Shown: one piece after another, positions 35,708 to 47,014 of the stretch
Layout of the letters: the number at the start of each line of letters is the position of its first letter
How positions within the stretch are numbered: position 1 is the stretch's first letter
From: Bryum argenteum
Lineage: Eukaryota; Streptophyta; Bryopsida; Bryales; Bryaceae
Direction of reading: 5' to 3'
DNA: 64,000 nucleotides
Assembly: GCA_037043015.1 (NCBI GenBank)
Contig: CM073325.1
Span: 21,865,001-21,929,000, forward strand
Program-made: the position numbers and the translations under genes
The notes under the pieces: generated by a model
The model's database searches: none
Told to the model about the DNA's origin: nothing
What the model saw: the letters and a program-made list of their open reading frames with translations, nothing else

Positions 35708-35833
35708 CTCCCACTTTGCTAGTGGGCAAAGGCACCAAAGCCCTTTTTCTCAATCAACATCAAGACTTTCCAAGCGCATTAGTTAGGACATCAGCAACCA
35801 TAGCTACCTCCCACTTGCTTGAATCTTCACAAA

Positions 35834-38344
35834 TCAACAAGTGTCCATGGGATTCCAAGAAAAAACCACATTTGCTTGATCTTCATGTCGGGGAGGAAGA
35901 ATATGGTTCATCCACCAATCCCCAAGTGGCTTGCGAGTCCTTGTGGGGTATCTTGGCTCCTCTAAGGGCTGCTCCCGTGGCTCCTCCATGGGCTGGTCCT
36001 TCTCTTGCTCCTTTGGTGAGCAAGTAGTTGATATCTCCTTCCGCTGCGGTAACACCACCTCCTCCTTGGGCTCCTCCAAATCTTCTTCATCTTCATCTCC
36101 CACTTCTTCAATGTCAACTCTTGGAGTTGAGCCCACACTTTGGGCTGGTCCTCCACTTCTCCCACTTGGGCTCACCTCCAAGTGCTTAAAATCAGCTCCT
36201 CTATCTTCCAAGAACGTCACATCCCTACACTTGATGATGGCCTTGGTGTCCACACGCATCAGCCTATAGGCCTTGGTTCCCTCACAATACCCAAGGAAAA
36301 GACACTTGATGCCCTTGGCATCCAACTTGGTCCTCTTTGCATTTGGAACCAACGCATACGCAATGCAACCAAAAACACGCATATGGGACACATGGGGCCT
36401 CACTCCACTCCAAGCTTCTTGAGGTGTCTTGCTTACCAATGCTTGAGTGGGGCAGCGGTTCCTTGTGTACACCGCATTGCTCACGGCCTCTCCCCATAGC
36501 TCATACTTCAACCCTTGGCCATGAATCATGGCCCTTGCCATCTCCACAATGGTGCGGTTTGCACGCTCCGCAACACCATTTTGTTGAGGCGTGTAAGGGG
36601 CTGATGTGTGGTGCTCAATGCCATGGGCTTTGAGGAAGTTCTCAAATGCCTTGGACACATACTCCCCTCCATTATCCGACCGCAGCACCTTCACCTTGCA
36701 ATCAGATTGGGCCTCCACAAGCGCCTTCCAAGTCTCAAAACGCCCAAACACCTCACTTTTGCACTTCAGCATATACACCCATATCTTGCGTGAGAAATCA
36801 TCTATAAAGGTGACAAAATACCTTGCTCCTCCAATGGAAGTGGTCTTCATTGGCCCGCACACGTCCGAATGCACCAACTCCAATTTCTTGGTGGCCCTTG
36901 TTGCTCCATGCTTGGGGAAGGGCTGCCTTGCTTGCTTGCCCTCAATGCACCCCTTGCAAGCCAAGGAACTCCAATCGTGCTTGCAAGAAGAGAGGTCCAG
37001 CCCCTTCACAATGTGTTGGAGGCCCTTCAAGCTCTTCAAATTCAAGTGCCCAAGCCTCCTATGCCAAAGCTCCACAAGCTTTTCATGGGCTGATCCTTGA
37101 GCCACACAAGCAAATGAACTCCCATTCACCTTGGTGAATTTGAGTAGATACAATTTGCCCTCACGAGGGGCTGATGCAATCAAAAGCCCACTTGGTGACC
37201 TCACAACACACCCTACATTGTTGAATTGCACCTTCAAACCTCCCAAAGCCAATTTGCTTACCGAAAGCAAGTTGGCATGCAACTTAGGCACATGGAGCAC
37301 CTCACGGATGGTGATCCTCTTGGGCTGCCCCTTATGTTGCACCTCCACATGCACCTCCCCTATGCCAATGGCCTCCACCATGCCATTGTCTCCCATGTAA
37401 ATCTTCTTTCCCGTAATGGATTGATAGGTGTGGAAGGCATCTCGATGGCTGGTCATGTGTTGTGTGGCGCCGGAATCCACAATCCAAGTAAACATGTCCG
37501 CCTTCTCTCCTCCTCCATGTGTAGAAAAGGCAAAATCATCTCCATCCTCCACTTTGGAGGCTTGATGTGCATTCTCCTTGCCTTGAGCTTCGCTGGCCCT
37601 ACAAAACCGAGCAATGTGGCCAAGTTTGCCACACTTGTAGCATGTTCTTGTCTCCTTCCAATCCTTGCTATTGCCTCCCTTGGCAAATCTTGATACAAGC
37701 GCTGACCCATCTCCTTGGGGCTCATTCTCCTTGCGCTTGGTGACCTCATGCATCAAACGGGCTGTAACAAACTCCAAGGTCAGCTCCTTCGTTGGCCTTG
37801 TCTCCAAAGCGGTGATGAGGAACTCAAATGATGGTGGCAAGCTCTCCAACAATGTCATGACCACATCTCCTTCCGTGACGGGTGCCTCCAAGCAAGCCAA
37901 CTCATGAGCCAATGCCTTAATCTTGTTCACATGATCTAACAAGTCATCCTCCTCTTGCATCTTGGTAGTGAAGAACCGCCGCCGAAGAAATAGGATGTTG
38001 GAGAGACTCTTGGTCTCATGGATGTTGCAAAGGGTTGTCCACGCTTCCGCTGGTGTTTTGCAATGGCGGATGTGTGCTATTTGCTGATCCGCAAGATTTG
38101 TCACAATGAGAGCAAAAGCCTTCTTCTCCCGCCTCTCAAACGCCTTCTTGGTCTTGGGATCCGCATCAGCACTTGGAGGCTCCTCACCCCCATCAGCCAC
38201 ATCCCACAAGTCCTTCTCCGCAAGAATCATCTCCATCTTGAACTTCCACATGCCAAAGTTGACACCATTGAACTTGTCGATGATGCGCACGCCATCTCCT
38301 TCACTCGCAGCCATGTTGAAGTAGCTCCCACTTGAGGGCAGCAC
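35834..38344 (-). mobile_element. Copia gag-protease-integrase frame
   Basis: An 836-residue open frame, with a likely start at the MAASEGDG Met near 38314. Domains: a copia gag (FNGVNFGMWKFKMEMIL; AWTTLCNIHETKSLSNILFL; one CCHC knuckle CYKCGKLGHIARFC), protease (WIVDSGATQHMT), and integrase (HRRLGHLNLKSLKGL; CKGCIEGKQ; HSDVCGPM; RSDNGGEYVSKAF; TPQQNGVAERANRT with the Glu; RVFGCIAYALVP). It ends in an acidic/proline stretch and a short tail, without RT. The frame is open despite the missing enzymes, which suggests mobilisation in trans. Confidence 0.9.
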
Positions 38345-38399
38345 CTAAAGAAGCTAGGGGAGTTGACAAACTCAATTCAGCCTCCCTACACTTCCTAAA

Positions 38400-39450
38400 A
38401 CAAATGCAATGGGCTGAAATTGCACCAACCAGCCCTTGCAAGGTCCTCACAAGGAGATCAGCTCCTATGGACCACAAAAGCACCTCCCTCAAGTAGATCA
38501 CCTCACTCACCACCAAATCAGACCCTAATGTGGCTCACAACACCCACATGAGCTTCCTAAACAAGAACTTCTTGAATTCAGCCACTAACTCACAATGTAG
38601 TGCAATCCACACCTCAAGGAGCTAAGAAACTCCCAATCAGCCCTTACAAGGGATCCAAATGAGCAAGTGACTCAAAATGGCTCACAATCACTCCACCAAC
38701 CTCACAAGGGCTATATCAGCCCTAATAGACACTCAAACTTGCCCTAATCACTCAAAGAAGTGCAATCAGCCCTCTTGCAATCACAAATGCAAGAAACTAA
38801 CTCCAATCACTCTCAAGTGCTCAAATCAGCCCTAATGGACACTCAAACTTGCCCTAATCACTCAAACAAGTGTAATCAGCCCTCTTGCAATCACAAATGC
38901 AAGAAATTAGCTCCAATCACTCACAAGTGCTCAAATCAGCCCTAATGGACACTCAAACTTGCCCTTATCACTCAAACAAGTGTAATCAGCCCTCTTGCAA
39001 TCACAAATGCAAGAAATTAGCTCCAATCACTCTCAAGTGCTCAAATCAGCCCTTCTTCAACTCACCAATGCACAAATGTGCCACAATCACCCTCAAGAGC
39101 TCAAATCAGCCCTTCTTCAACTCACCAATGCACTCACTTCACGAAATCAGATCTAGATCTAGATCTACATCACTTTCCAACTCACCAATGCACAAATGTG
39201 CCACATTTACTCACAAGAGCTCTAATCAGCCCTCTAATGAATGGCAAACTCCTCAATCAACTCAAAGATGCTTCAAAACACTCAAAACACTCTCACAAGA
39301 TTGCAATTGCCTCAATTGCAACCCAAAATGCACCCAAGTGCACAATCAGCCCTAATTGGCTCCCAATGTGCAAATCTAAGCACAAACTCAATGAAAGAGC
39401 ATGCAACCAGCCCTTACAAGGTCTGATCTCTCTCAAAACACAACCTCACA
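38400..39450. repeat. Copia leader with tandem repeats
   Basis: Between the copia frame and its 5' LTR there is about 1.2 kb without a credible gene. Units of about 118 bp (caatcagccctcttgcaatcacaaatgcaag...) repeat from about 38760 to 39060. Then come units of about 60 bp (cttcaactcaccaatgcacaaatgtg). The short motif AATCAGCCC recurs many times. Open frames here are by-products of the repeats. Confidence 0.75.
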
Positions 39451-39645
39451 CTCAAATGCACTCAACAACTCCAACTTCAGCCAACAAACTCCAAAGAAAA
39501 TGCACTTCAAGACTTCTCCTTTGGAAATGGACTTACACCAATTGGATTGAAGGTGTACACATGTAAACAAGGCTGGTTTTGTCCCACAAGCCCACGATCC
39601 TCTCCAAATGATCTGAATTTCTCCTTCAAGCGCACCACCACGTGC

Positions 39646-39659
39646 GTGGGCCCATAACC
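39646..39659 (-). promoter_or_regulatory. Copia primer site matching initiator tRNA-Met anticodon region
   Basis: On the plus strand GTGGGCCCATAACC abuts the LTR. This equals 14 bases of the plant initiator tRNA-Met around the CAU anticodon, so the minus-strand RNA can pair with that internal part of the tRNA. Drosophila copia and some copia relatives prime from a cleaved half of the same tRNA. The usual plant copia site (TGGTATCAGAGC) is absent. Confidence 0.8.
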
Positions 39660-39831
39660 TATTGAGATTGAAGGGAAAAGCTTTACTTAGATGGTATGGC
39701 ATGACTTCAGCCATGCAAAGGGCTGAATACAAGTAGTAGGAAGCCTCCTCTACATATCTCCTAACCATGTGGGATAACTCACCACTATGGGCTGCCTTTG
39801 ACTACAAGCAACACCTAATGGAGTCTATGAA

Positions 39832-40628
39832 TGTTAGCCTGGGTTTCGGGTATGGAGACGGCCGAGGTGTACAGGGAAGGTAAGAACGGGGAAGGATGTG
39901 CGATATCCGGACCTGTGGCTTGTACCCACGGTTGATCCCCGGGGTTCAGGGTAAGTAGGCCCGATGTGGCTCGGCCACTGTAATCGGGAATGATTACTTC
40001 AACCGAGCCAGGTCAACCTTGCGGTGTCGGGGTCCTGGTTTGAACTGCCTGAGGCTCCGGGGGCTGAGTTCCGCGGTGTTGTTTCCTTCGTCCAGGGTGC
40101 CCCGGTCCGTGTGTATGCGCCACTGTACTGAGTCGAGGGAGCTGATACCACTAAGTCGTGCAAACTCACAGCCGGTCTGGAGCACAGATGGTTCTATCCA
40201 AGGAGTCCACGGTGCCGCGAGTGGTGTGGAAGGAGAAGACGAATCAGCAATCAAGCACAGAAGAGAAGGGTTTAAGTGAGGGTAGACAATAGCAATAGCA
40301 GAATGTAGAAAGAGAAGCGAGTCCTGAATTGGTATTGAATCGGTGAATGCCGAGTGGCTACAAGATTGTGTCCGTGGTGTTCGTGGCTATCACGCTATTC
40401 AGGGAATCCAGGAACTGCCCTTACTGTAATTCTACTCGCTACTTATAATAAAACCTAATTCCTCGCGCTGTCTTGTTGCCTTAATGATTCTGCGCCCGTG
40501 GTCTCGATCTTCGTGGTCCCTGTCACTGTGCCTCCGGCCTCGAGCCCCGTGGTCGTCGTTATGCCTTGGTCTCCCCGTGGACCTCCTGGTCGTTGGTAAT
40601 GATACCCGCGGCGCCATGGCGGGTAACA
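39832..40628 (-). mobile_element. gypsy-2 3' LTR
   Basis: 797 bp. A purine-rich tract (AAAGGAGGGCAAAA on the minus strand, 40629-40642) adjoins it as the polypurine tract. It matches 49004-49801. Confidence 0.88.
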
Positions 40629-40674
40629 TTTTGCCCTCCTTTGCAGAGTGCAATCCGTCCTCGGAGTGCTTGGG

Positions 40675-41145
40675 TTAACGGCGTGAGGGGGCGGGCCTCC
40701 TGTTCGGCCTGGCCTGCTCCCGGGGCAGTTGTCGGCCGCTGCGAGGGGGTTCCTCCCCGTTGTGAATTCGCCGAAGTGCCTTGGCCACGGCTCGGTGCAT
40801 CAGCACATGGTTTCCGCGGAAGGTGAGGGCGTGGGAGTACACATCGAATACGGTACCTCCCAATGTCCTGTTGCATGCGGGGCATTGCCTTCCCTGTGCC
40901 TCGGAATCAGTATAGTGCGCGGCAAGATCGGGGTGTTCGTGGAAATACTTTAGCACAAAATGCATGGACTCCGTGGCCTCGTCCCCCGTCTTCATCTGCG
41001 TTCTCGATATTCCACCCCTCCTGTTCCTCCTGTTGGAGTAGAATCGCTGTGTCGGGCCAAAGACGGGGAGATGGTCTTGTTCGTAGTGGCGAAAATGTGG
41101 GCGGGGGTCCGAATGGGATCTTGGGGACTCCTTTGCCTCGGCCAT
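40675..41145 (-). mobile_element. gypsy-2 accessory frame with CCHH zinc finger resembling zf-XS
   Basis: A 156-residue frame starting MAEAKESPRSHSDPRPHF. Residues 60-130 hold C88-x2-C91-x13-H105-x11-H117 in the setting QCPACNRTLGGTV, YSHALTF and HRAVAKAL. The CPxC...HA...HxAxAxxL pattern recalls the zf-XS finger of plant SGS3-type RNA-silencing proteins, but with a shorter gap between the histidines, so the match is tentative. The tail is Arg/Pro-rich. The frame lies in sense orientation just before the 3' LTR, in the same frame register as the upstream accessory parts. It may be the C-terminus of the accessory protein. Confidence 0.5.
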
Positions 41146-41160
41146 GGGTAAGTGCCGTCC

Positions 41161-42130
41161 TCATTCTCGCCTTACCGGGGACTCATCTGTGTCGGTGGTG
41201 TGAGAACCGGGAGGTGATCTGCGGGGAGTTATTTGTGGTATCCGCCGTGGCGATGGGTGTGGCGTCTGCGCTCGTGGTCCGTAAAGCCCTCCGGTATGTC
41301 GACTCTTTCTTCCCCTATCTCGAGTCGAGAATCTGGTATAGGTCCTCCCGGAGTGTGTGTCCCCCTCCTTGTCCTCGGTTTGCCTGTGGGGGTGTTGATC
41401 GTGGGCTTGCCCTTCGTGGCCCTCATCGTAATTCTCCTCGGGGGCGTGGCTGTGGGGCTGTGTTAATTCTGGCTCGTGCATGGGCTGGGGCTGTGTCTCC
41501 TCCTCGTCTTCTCCCAGGAAGGCCTCTCCTTGACTTCCCCAATTATTATCCGAGCTCTCAAGTTCCAGTGCTATCAGTGCATCGCTCATGCACTGGTCGA
41601 GGAATGCGTCGGGGGGCTCCATGGACGTGGGCGGTGTGGACCACATCAACTGGTACGCCGTTGTTGCGATTACTCGAGCCGCGTGGTGTGTCCAAGCCAA
41701 TTTATTGGCTTCAAAATTCTCCCTAGCATTTTCGATTTCTCGGCGTTGTTGTTGTGCCGCTTCCAAGTCCATGTGGCTGGATGATGGGGCCACGGGTTTA
41801 GTGGCCAGCTCCTCGGTCAAAGTTTTACATTTGGCCACGAGCTCCAATGTCTGTCGATCCAGCCGGGCAATCCTCTCTCGATCCCGGGTGCTTTGATCCT
41901 CGAATGTCTTGGATCTCTCCCGTGCCGCGCTGCAGTTCTAAGTCCCGTGCGTCGCCGAGGGTTCCCGAGAGTCACCGCCCTTTGAGGTGGGTCGTGTGGA
42001 GTTGAACCTCCAACTTGTACTCCTCCATGGTTTTGCGTGCCGCGGCTTGGGTTGTTTGCACCAACTGTGCCGTGTGGCGCTTATGGCGCATTTCCCACTC
42101 CTTGTTTTTGGCCGCGGTTGCTCTTCTGCT
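41161..42130 (-). mobile_element. gypsy-2 accessory region, helical and His/Pro/Glu-rich part (broken)
   Basis: Minus-strand sequence with helical, Glu/Gln/Ala-rich segments (KTMEEYKLEVQLHTTHLK; QQQRREIENARENFEANK), then a His/Gln/Pro-rich low-complexity stretch (PQPMHEPELTQPHSHAPEE). It links the domain at 42133-43068 with the zinc finger at 40675-41145. Breaks are present. Confidence 0.5.
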
Positions 42131-42132
42131 TG

Positions 42133-43068
42133 TTACGCCGTGTGGAGGAAATTTAACATTTCCTCCATACATGCCTCCATGGTGTGCTTCTGTGTCGCGA
42201 ATTCCGTGGCACGAGGTCCGAGCTGTGTGGCCGTGGAGGTACTGGCGACCTCCATGGGAGCTGTTTCCGTGGCACCATCCTCCTCGGTACGCAATCGTTT
42301 TCCCCGGTGTGTGGGTGTGGCGACCGGTTGCGCTGACTCTGCTACTTCGCGCTGTATGTCCAGAAAAGTCCCCATGGTCCACGGATGATGATTCACCCGG
42401 TGATAGTCGAGGAAATGCCCGATGAACTGTGTCAGAAACGGAGCAATGGGGCTCTCATACTCGTCACTCTGAACGTGCCCCTGGATCTGATTGATTGCGT
42501 TCCTATCCACGAGCTTTCCCCAATTAATCTTCTCGCCGCGGCCTGCCATGACGCACAGTGCGATTTGATCTGGGTGCACCGAATTGCAGTCATTTCGGAA
42601 GAAGACCTGACTGAGGATGCCGCGGATTCTGCCAAACCACGGGTCTGGCATGTTCGGATTGTTTCGTGTGATGTCGTAGACATCAAACTTGTTCCTTTCT
42701 TTTACCGGATATCCGTCGGTGTAGATCGAGGTGTCGGGCTGTGGGAACTTGCTGGTCTGTGGCGACCAACTGGTCACCCCTGTGCCGTCCCAGCCAAAAA
42801 ATTGATGCAAGTACCTCGGGGAGTATCGCACTAGGACCCCCTCCACGACCCCGGCCACCTCCATGTTGCGAGGATCCTCCTGCTGCCTCTCCCGCATCGA
42901 GGCGATGAATGCTCGACAGCGTCCGAGGTCGATGTTGTCGCGGAGGTGGTTCGCATAACGAAACAAGCCCGCGTCAGTGAGCCACTCCACGTCCGGGTAC
43001 TTTTTCCACTCCGCGATCTGCCGCGGTACGTACAACGGCTTGCGTTCCCGGGGAGCACCGCGCGCCAT
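42133..43068 (-). mobile_element. gypsy-2 accessory ORF, transposon-protein-like domain
   Basis: From MARGAPRERKPLYVPRQ at 43068, 311 residues. It contains RCRAFIASMRERQQEDPRN, VEGVLVRYSPRYLHQFFG, PWFGRIRGILSQVFFRND, EKINWGKLVDRNAINQIQ and APFLTQFIGHFLDYH. By eye this fits the 'putative plant transposon protein' domain often encoded near plant gypsy elements. It has the same line-up as the LTR frames of gypsy-1 (RLLRFLAPILNPEKP; RVGWGHILEEVV; LAPYVYHLYAH). The open frame continues upstream without a stop into the integrase end. A splice-acceptor-like gtgcag lies just before the ATG. Function is unknown. Confidence 0.7.
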
Positions 43069-43759
43069 GTCTGCTTCTACCTGCACCGAGGTATCTACAC
43101 GGGAAAAAACTGAGAGACACGGTAGCGAAGTATGCGGAAAGACAGGGAAACAACAAGCTCTGAGCTGCAACGGCGGAGAGAAGGAAATGAGAGAGCTCCC
43201 CGGGGAATCCCACGGCTTTTGAGGTCTCACTGGCCGCTGGAAGGGGGGAGTGGGAGTGATTATGGGGCTGGCCGTGGCGGCGCCCCTTTTTAACTGATAA
43301 TGTAATGATGCCTCGGGGGTCGAATGTGGTGATGGTGCCTCGGGTGGATTCAGGGGGGTAATTATGGCACTGATTGGCCACTCCCCGGGACTATGACTCC
43401 CTGGTTTTTTTTCATGTGTGACATGTATGTGATTGATGTATGCACATGGTATGGGGATGGGCATGGCCGAGGCGGGGGATTGCCCTTGTGCTGCTAAGTC
43501 CCAGGGACTGACAGTGGTGTCTGCTGACGGTGCCTCCCCGTGTCCCCGAGTCTGTCTTCTAGTGGTCTGTGTGGGTTTTTCGGGGTTTGTGTTTGCCTGC
43601 TCGTGCTTTTCTCCCCGGTGTGTTGCCTGGCTTGGCCTGATGCCTTGACTGCTGAGTGCCACGGGGGGTGTGTCCATGGGTCTTGCGCATGGTTTTGCTT
43701 TGTCGTTTGTGTCAACACTGTTCTCTTCCCCGTTTTGTGCCTCGGCCGCTAATGTTGTA

Positions 43760-44900
43760 TGGATGTCTTGTAGGGTAATTGTTGTCGTGCGCCGGGGTAT
43801 TGTGGCGTGGTATTGTTTTAGCTTTGCTGAGTTGACAATCGTGGCATGAGGATCATAGTGGGTGCTGTTGACGAGGAGTACTGTGTTGTTAGGCAATGCG
43901 AGTTGTACTGTATATGGACCATGCCATATTGATTCGAATTTGGCTCGTTTGAGCTTGGGGTCTCGGGGACACCAAAGTACCTGGTCCCCCTTCTGGAATA
44001 CTCGTGGAGGCTGCGTCCCTTGGAAATGTCGGGCAGCCAAGGTTTGTTTGTGCAGGATGTGCTCGTTTGCTGAGACTCGAATTTCTTCGAGGTGGTGTAG
44101 GTCTCCGAGGCGGGCTGCCAGTACCCTGTGGGGTGCGTAATCCCGTGGCTGTAGTGTTTGGAATGTTGGCACGATGTATTCCGTGGGTAGCAGGGGCTGG
44201 GTGCCGTACACCATTTCGAATGGGCTGGCATTCGTGGAGGTTTTGATAGCTACACGGTACGCCCACAAATAGTGGGTAAGCAATCATCGATCTGCTTGGT
44301 TAGCGTGCACGAATCTTTTCAACATGTTGATCAAGGTTTTGTTAGTCGATTGACTTGTCCATTACCCTGGGGTAATATACCGTGCTAGTTCGGTGCTTGA
44401 TAACGTGGTTGTCAAGGAGGTCTTGTATGATGATGCGTTCACGAAATGTGTGCCCTGTGCGATACGATTTCAAGGGACATCCGAACCTGGTGATTATGTT
44501 TTCGTAAATGAACGAGATTTGTGACAACCGCGGTGTTAGTTCGTAGCGGTTTAGCCTCGACCCATTTCGTGGTATAGTCTGTGGCCACGAGGATGTACTT
44601 GTATCCTTGGCGTGTCGCTGGCTTGATTGGGCCTACGAAATCTAGTCCCCAGCGTTGGAAGGGACCCAGGGGGGGTATCGATTTTAATGGCACCTTGCCT
44701 TGGTGCTGAAAGTTCGTCGTGGAAATTTGTGAGCGTGGCAATTCTTGACATCTTTGGATTACATCCTTGTGCATTGTCGGCCACCCAGTATTTGGCTGAG
44801 AGGATCTTCTTTACTGTGGTGTCGGCGCCTTGGTGCCCTCCCGCGGGTCCATTATGGAGGTGAGTAATGATGTGTTGCTGTTGGTTTGCTGGTACGCACA
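43760..44900 (-). mobile_element. gypsy-2 integrase region (broken)
   Basis: The parts seen are HHCC ([21 protein letters not shown]), the core start ([24 protein letters not shown]) and the C-terminal region (KGDQVLWCPRDPKLKRAKFESIWHGPYTV; VNSAKLKQYHATIP). The region is broken. A Pro/Thr-rich linker of nearly 200 residues joins its end to the accessory ORF. Confidence 0.75.
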
Positions 44901-46720
44901 GCCGGATCTCTTGATCTGGTCCCCGCTTATATAACTCTCCCCGGACCACGGTGTATGGTAGTGTTGTCTGTACAAAGCTTATTCGCCGCGTCCCCGTGAG
45001 ATCCTTGGGTGTGCTGCCCGTGGTAAGATAACGTATGATGTCGGTCCTCCAGTCCTTCTCAAGTTCCCTCGGTTCCGTGGCGATTTGTGCGGTTTGTATA
45101 TATGCCTCATTGAATGAGTCGTCAATCCCTTCCGCGGTGGTGTTGGTGTCCCTGGATAAGTAATCTGCTATGATGTGTCGTTTCCCGGGAACGTATACGA
45201 CCTCAAAATCGTATTCCAGGAGTATCATGATCCATCGAGCAACTCGCCCTGTGACCAGGGTTTGATTCACGAGGTACGACAAGCTGTGATGGTCAACCAT
45301 GAATCGAAATTTCTTTCCGAGGAGGTAGTGCCGGAATTTTTTGACAGCATAGATCATAGCCAAGGCCTCGCGTTCCGTGGTAGAGTAATTTCGCTCGGCT
45401 TGGTTAAGTAAACGGCCGGGCGTATGCCACGGGTTGATCGTGTTTGCCATTTATGTTTTGAGCTAACATTACTCCCACGGCAATGTTGGATGCGTCCGTG
45501 TGGACGTGGAAAGGTTTAGTCAAAACTGGGCAATGAGGATGGGTGCGTTTGAGTATGCATGCTTTATCTTTTCTAAGGTCGCTGTGCCTCGGGTGTCCAA
45601 TCCCGGGATAGGCATACTTGGCATGGTTTGGCTGCGATCGGGCGGTAATGTGAGCTAGCTTTTCGATGTAGATGCGATTGAACCTGGGCGATCCCAAGAG
45701 TCGTTGAACTCCTTTCGATTGATTTGGCGGTGTCATTTCTAGGATATCCTTAATCTTCTCGGGGTCGGGAGCTTGCCATGTTTGCATACGATGTAGCCGA
45801 GAATTACTCTGCTGAAGTACAAGAACATACATTTATCCGCGTTGAGGCTTACCCGTTGGCTCGGCATGCGTGGAAGATTTGTCCGAGGTGCGCAACGTGG
45901 TCTTTCATTTTCCCGTAAACCGTCCCATCGCCCGGATAGATTCGGAAGAACCGCTTGAGGTATGGCACGAAGATGAGTTCCATGACTCGTTGGAATGTCA
46001 TTGGTGCATTTTTGGCCCCGAACGGCATCCGCTCAAACTGGTATGGTCCCCATTCCGTAGAAAAAGTCTGTTTTCCCTTTGTCTGTTCCGCCATGGCTAC
46101 TTGATAGTAGCGCGAAAAGCAATCCAGGAATGAGTACATCTCATGCCCGGCTACTTCATCGATGATTTCCTCCATGTAAGGTAAGGGGTAATGATCCTTT
46201 TTCGTTGCGGCGTTGAGTTTCCTGAAGTCCACACAGATACGTAGCGTGCCATTCTTCTTGGGGATAATAACCATGGGTGAGAGCCATGGTGCGGCATCCA
46301 CGGGTGATATGAACTTGGCCTGGAGTAGTTTGTCTAGTTCGGCCTTGACCCGAACGGCGTAGTTTGGGTTCATCCTGTAGCGCCGTTGCTGTACCGGAGT
46401 TGCCCCAGGGACGAGATCGATTGTGTCTTGCTCACCAAGGCGTTGGGGATACCCCTTAGATCCTCGTGGTTCCATGCAAATATGTGTCTGGTATTCGTGG
46501 AAGCAGGCGATGGCCGCTTGTTTGATGGCCGGGGGTGCGTCGGTATTAATTTTAATATACTTGGGCTCCTCTCTCGTACCGAGGTTAACCACCGCACTCG
46601 CTCCTTGGCCCCGTGTGTCCACCCGTGACAATTTCGTGGTGTAATTTGTCTTTGCGGGGAAAGATTTACCACTACTTCCTCGGCAACTTCCCGTGTGAAA
46701 TGGTCGGGTATGTCCAATTT
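44900..46720 (-). mobile_element. gypsy-2 reverse transcriptase and RNase H region (broken)
   Basis: RT is recognised from RRYRMNPNYAVRVKAEL, LSPMVIIPKKNGTLRI, VDFRKLNAATKKDHYPLPY and FLDCFSRYYQVAMAE. RNase H is recognised from PFHVHTDASNIAVGVMLAQN, NYSTTEREALAMIYAVKKFRHYLL and FMVDHHSLSYLV. The order and motifs are those of the OTA branch. Breaks are present. Confidence 0.8.
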
Positions 46721-47014
46721 TCTTCTTCTTGAGCCAAGTGGCTAAATGGATTTTCGCCACGGGTATTAAGTTTGGGTGGACGTGGAGTACGAGGGCTTCA
46801 TGTTCATTGGAGAGTTCTTCCGGCCAGTCTGTTCCGGCCGAGGTCCTGATCTGATTCATCTTGGCACGGGTAAGGCAGCTATCCACGGAATAACCACGGT
46901 CCGTCCCTGGCGTTGGATGTGAATCGATTTTTGGTCCAATCGTGAATAGCTTTGCATGTCTCGCAACCAAGGTCTCCCAGGATGACGGGAAAACCAGCAT
47001 TGTTGTGGGGCATC

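Noticed and set aside
38760-39566. Reading frames in the copia leader
   Set aside because: They consist of tandem nucleotide repeats in shifting frames and lie upstream of the real gag start.
43433-44246. Plus-strand frames opposite the gypsy-2 integrase and accessory region
   Set aside because: They are the antisense of recognised minus-strand domains and contain no domain of their own.
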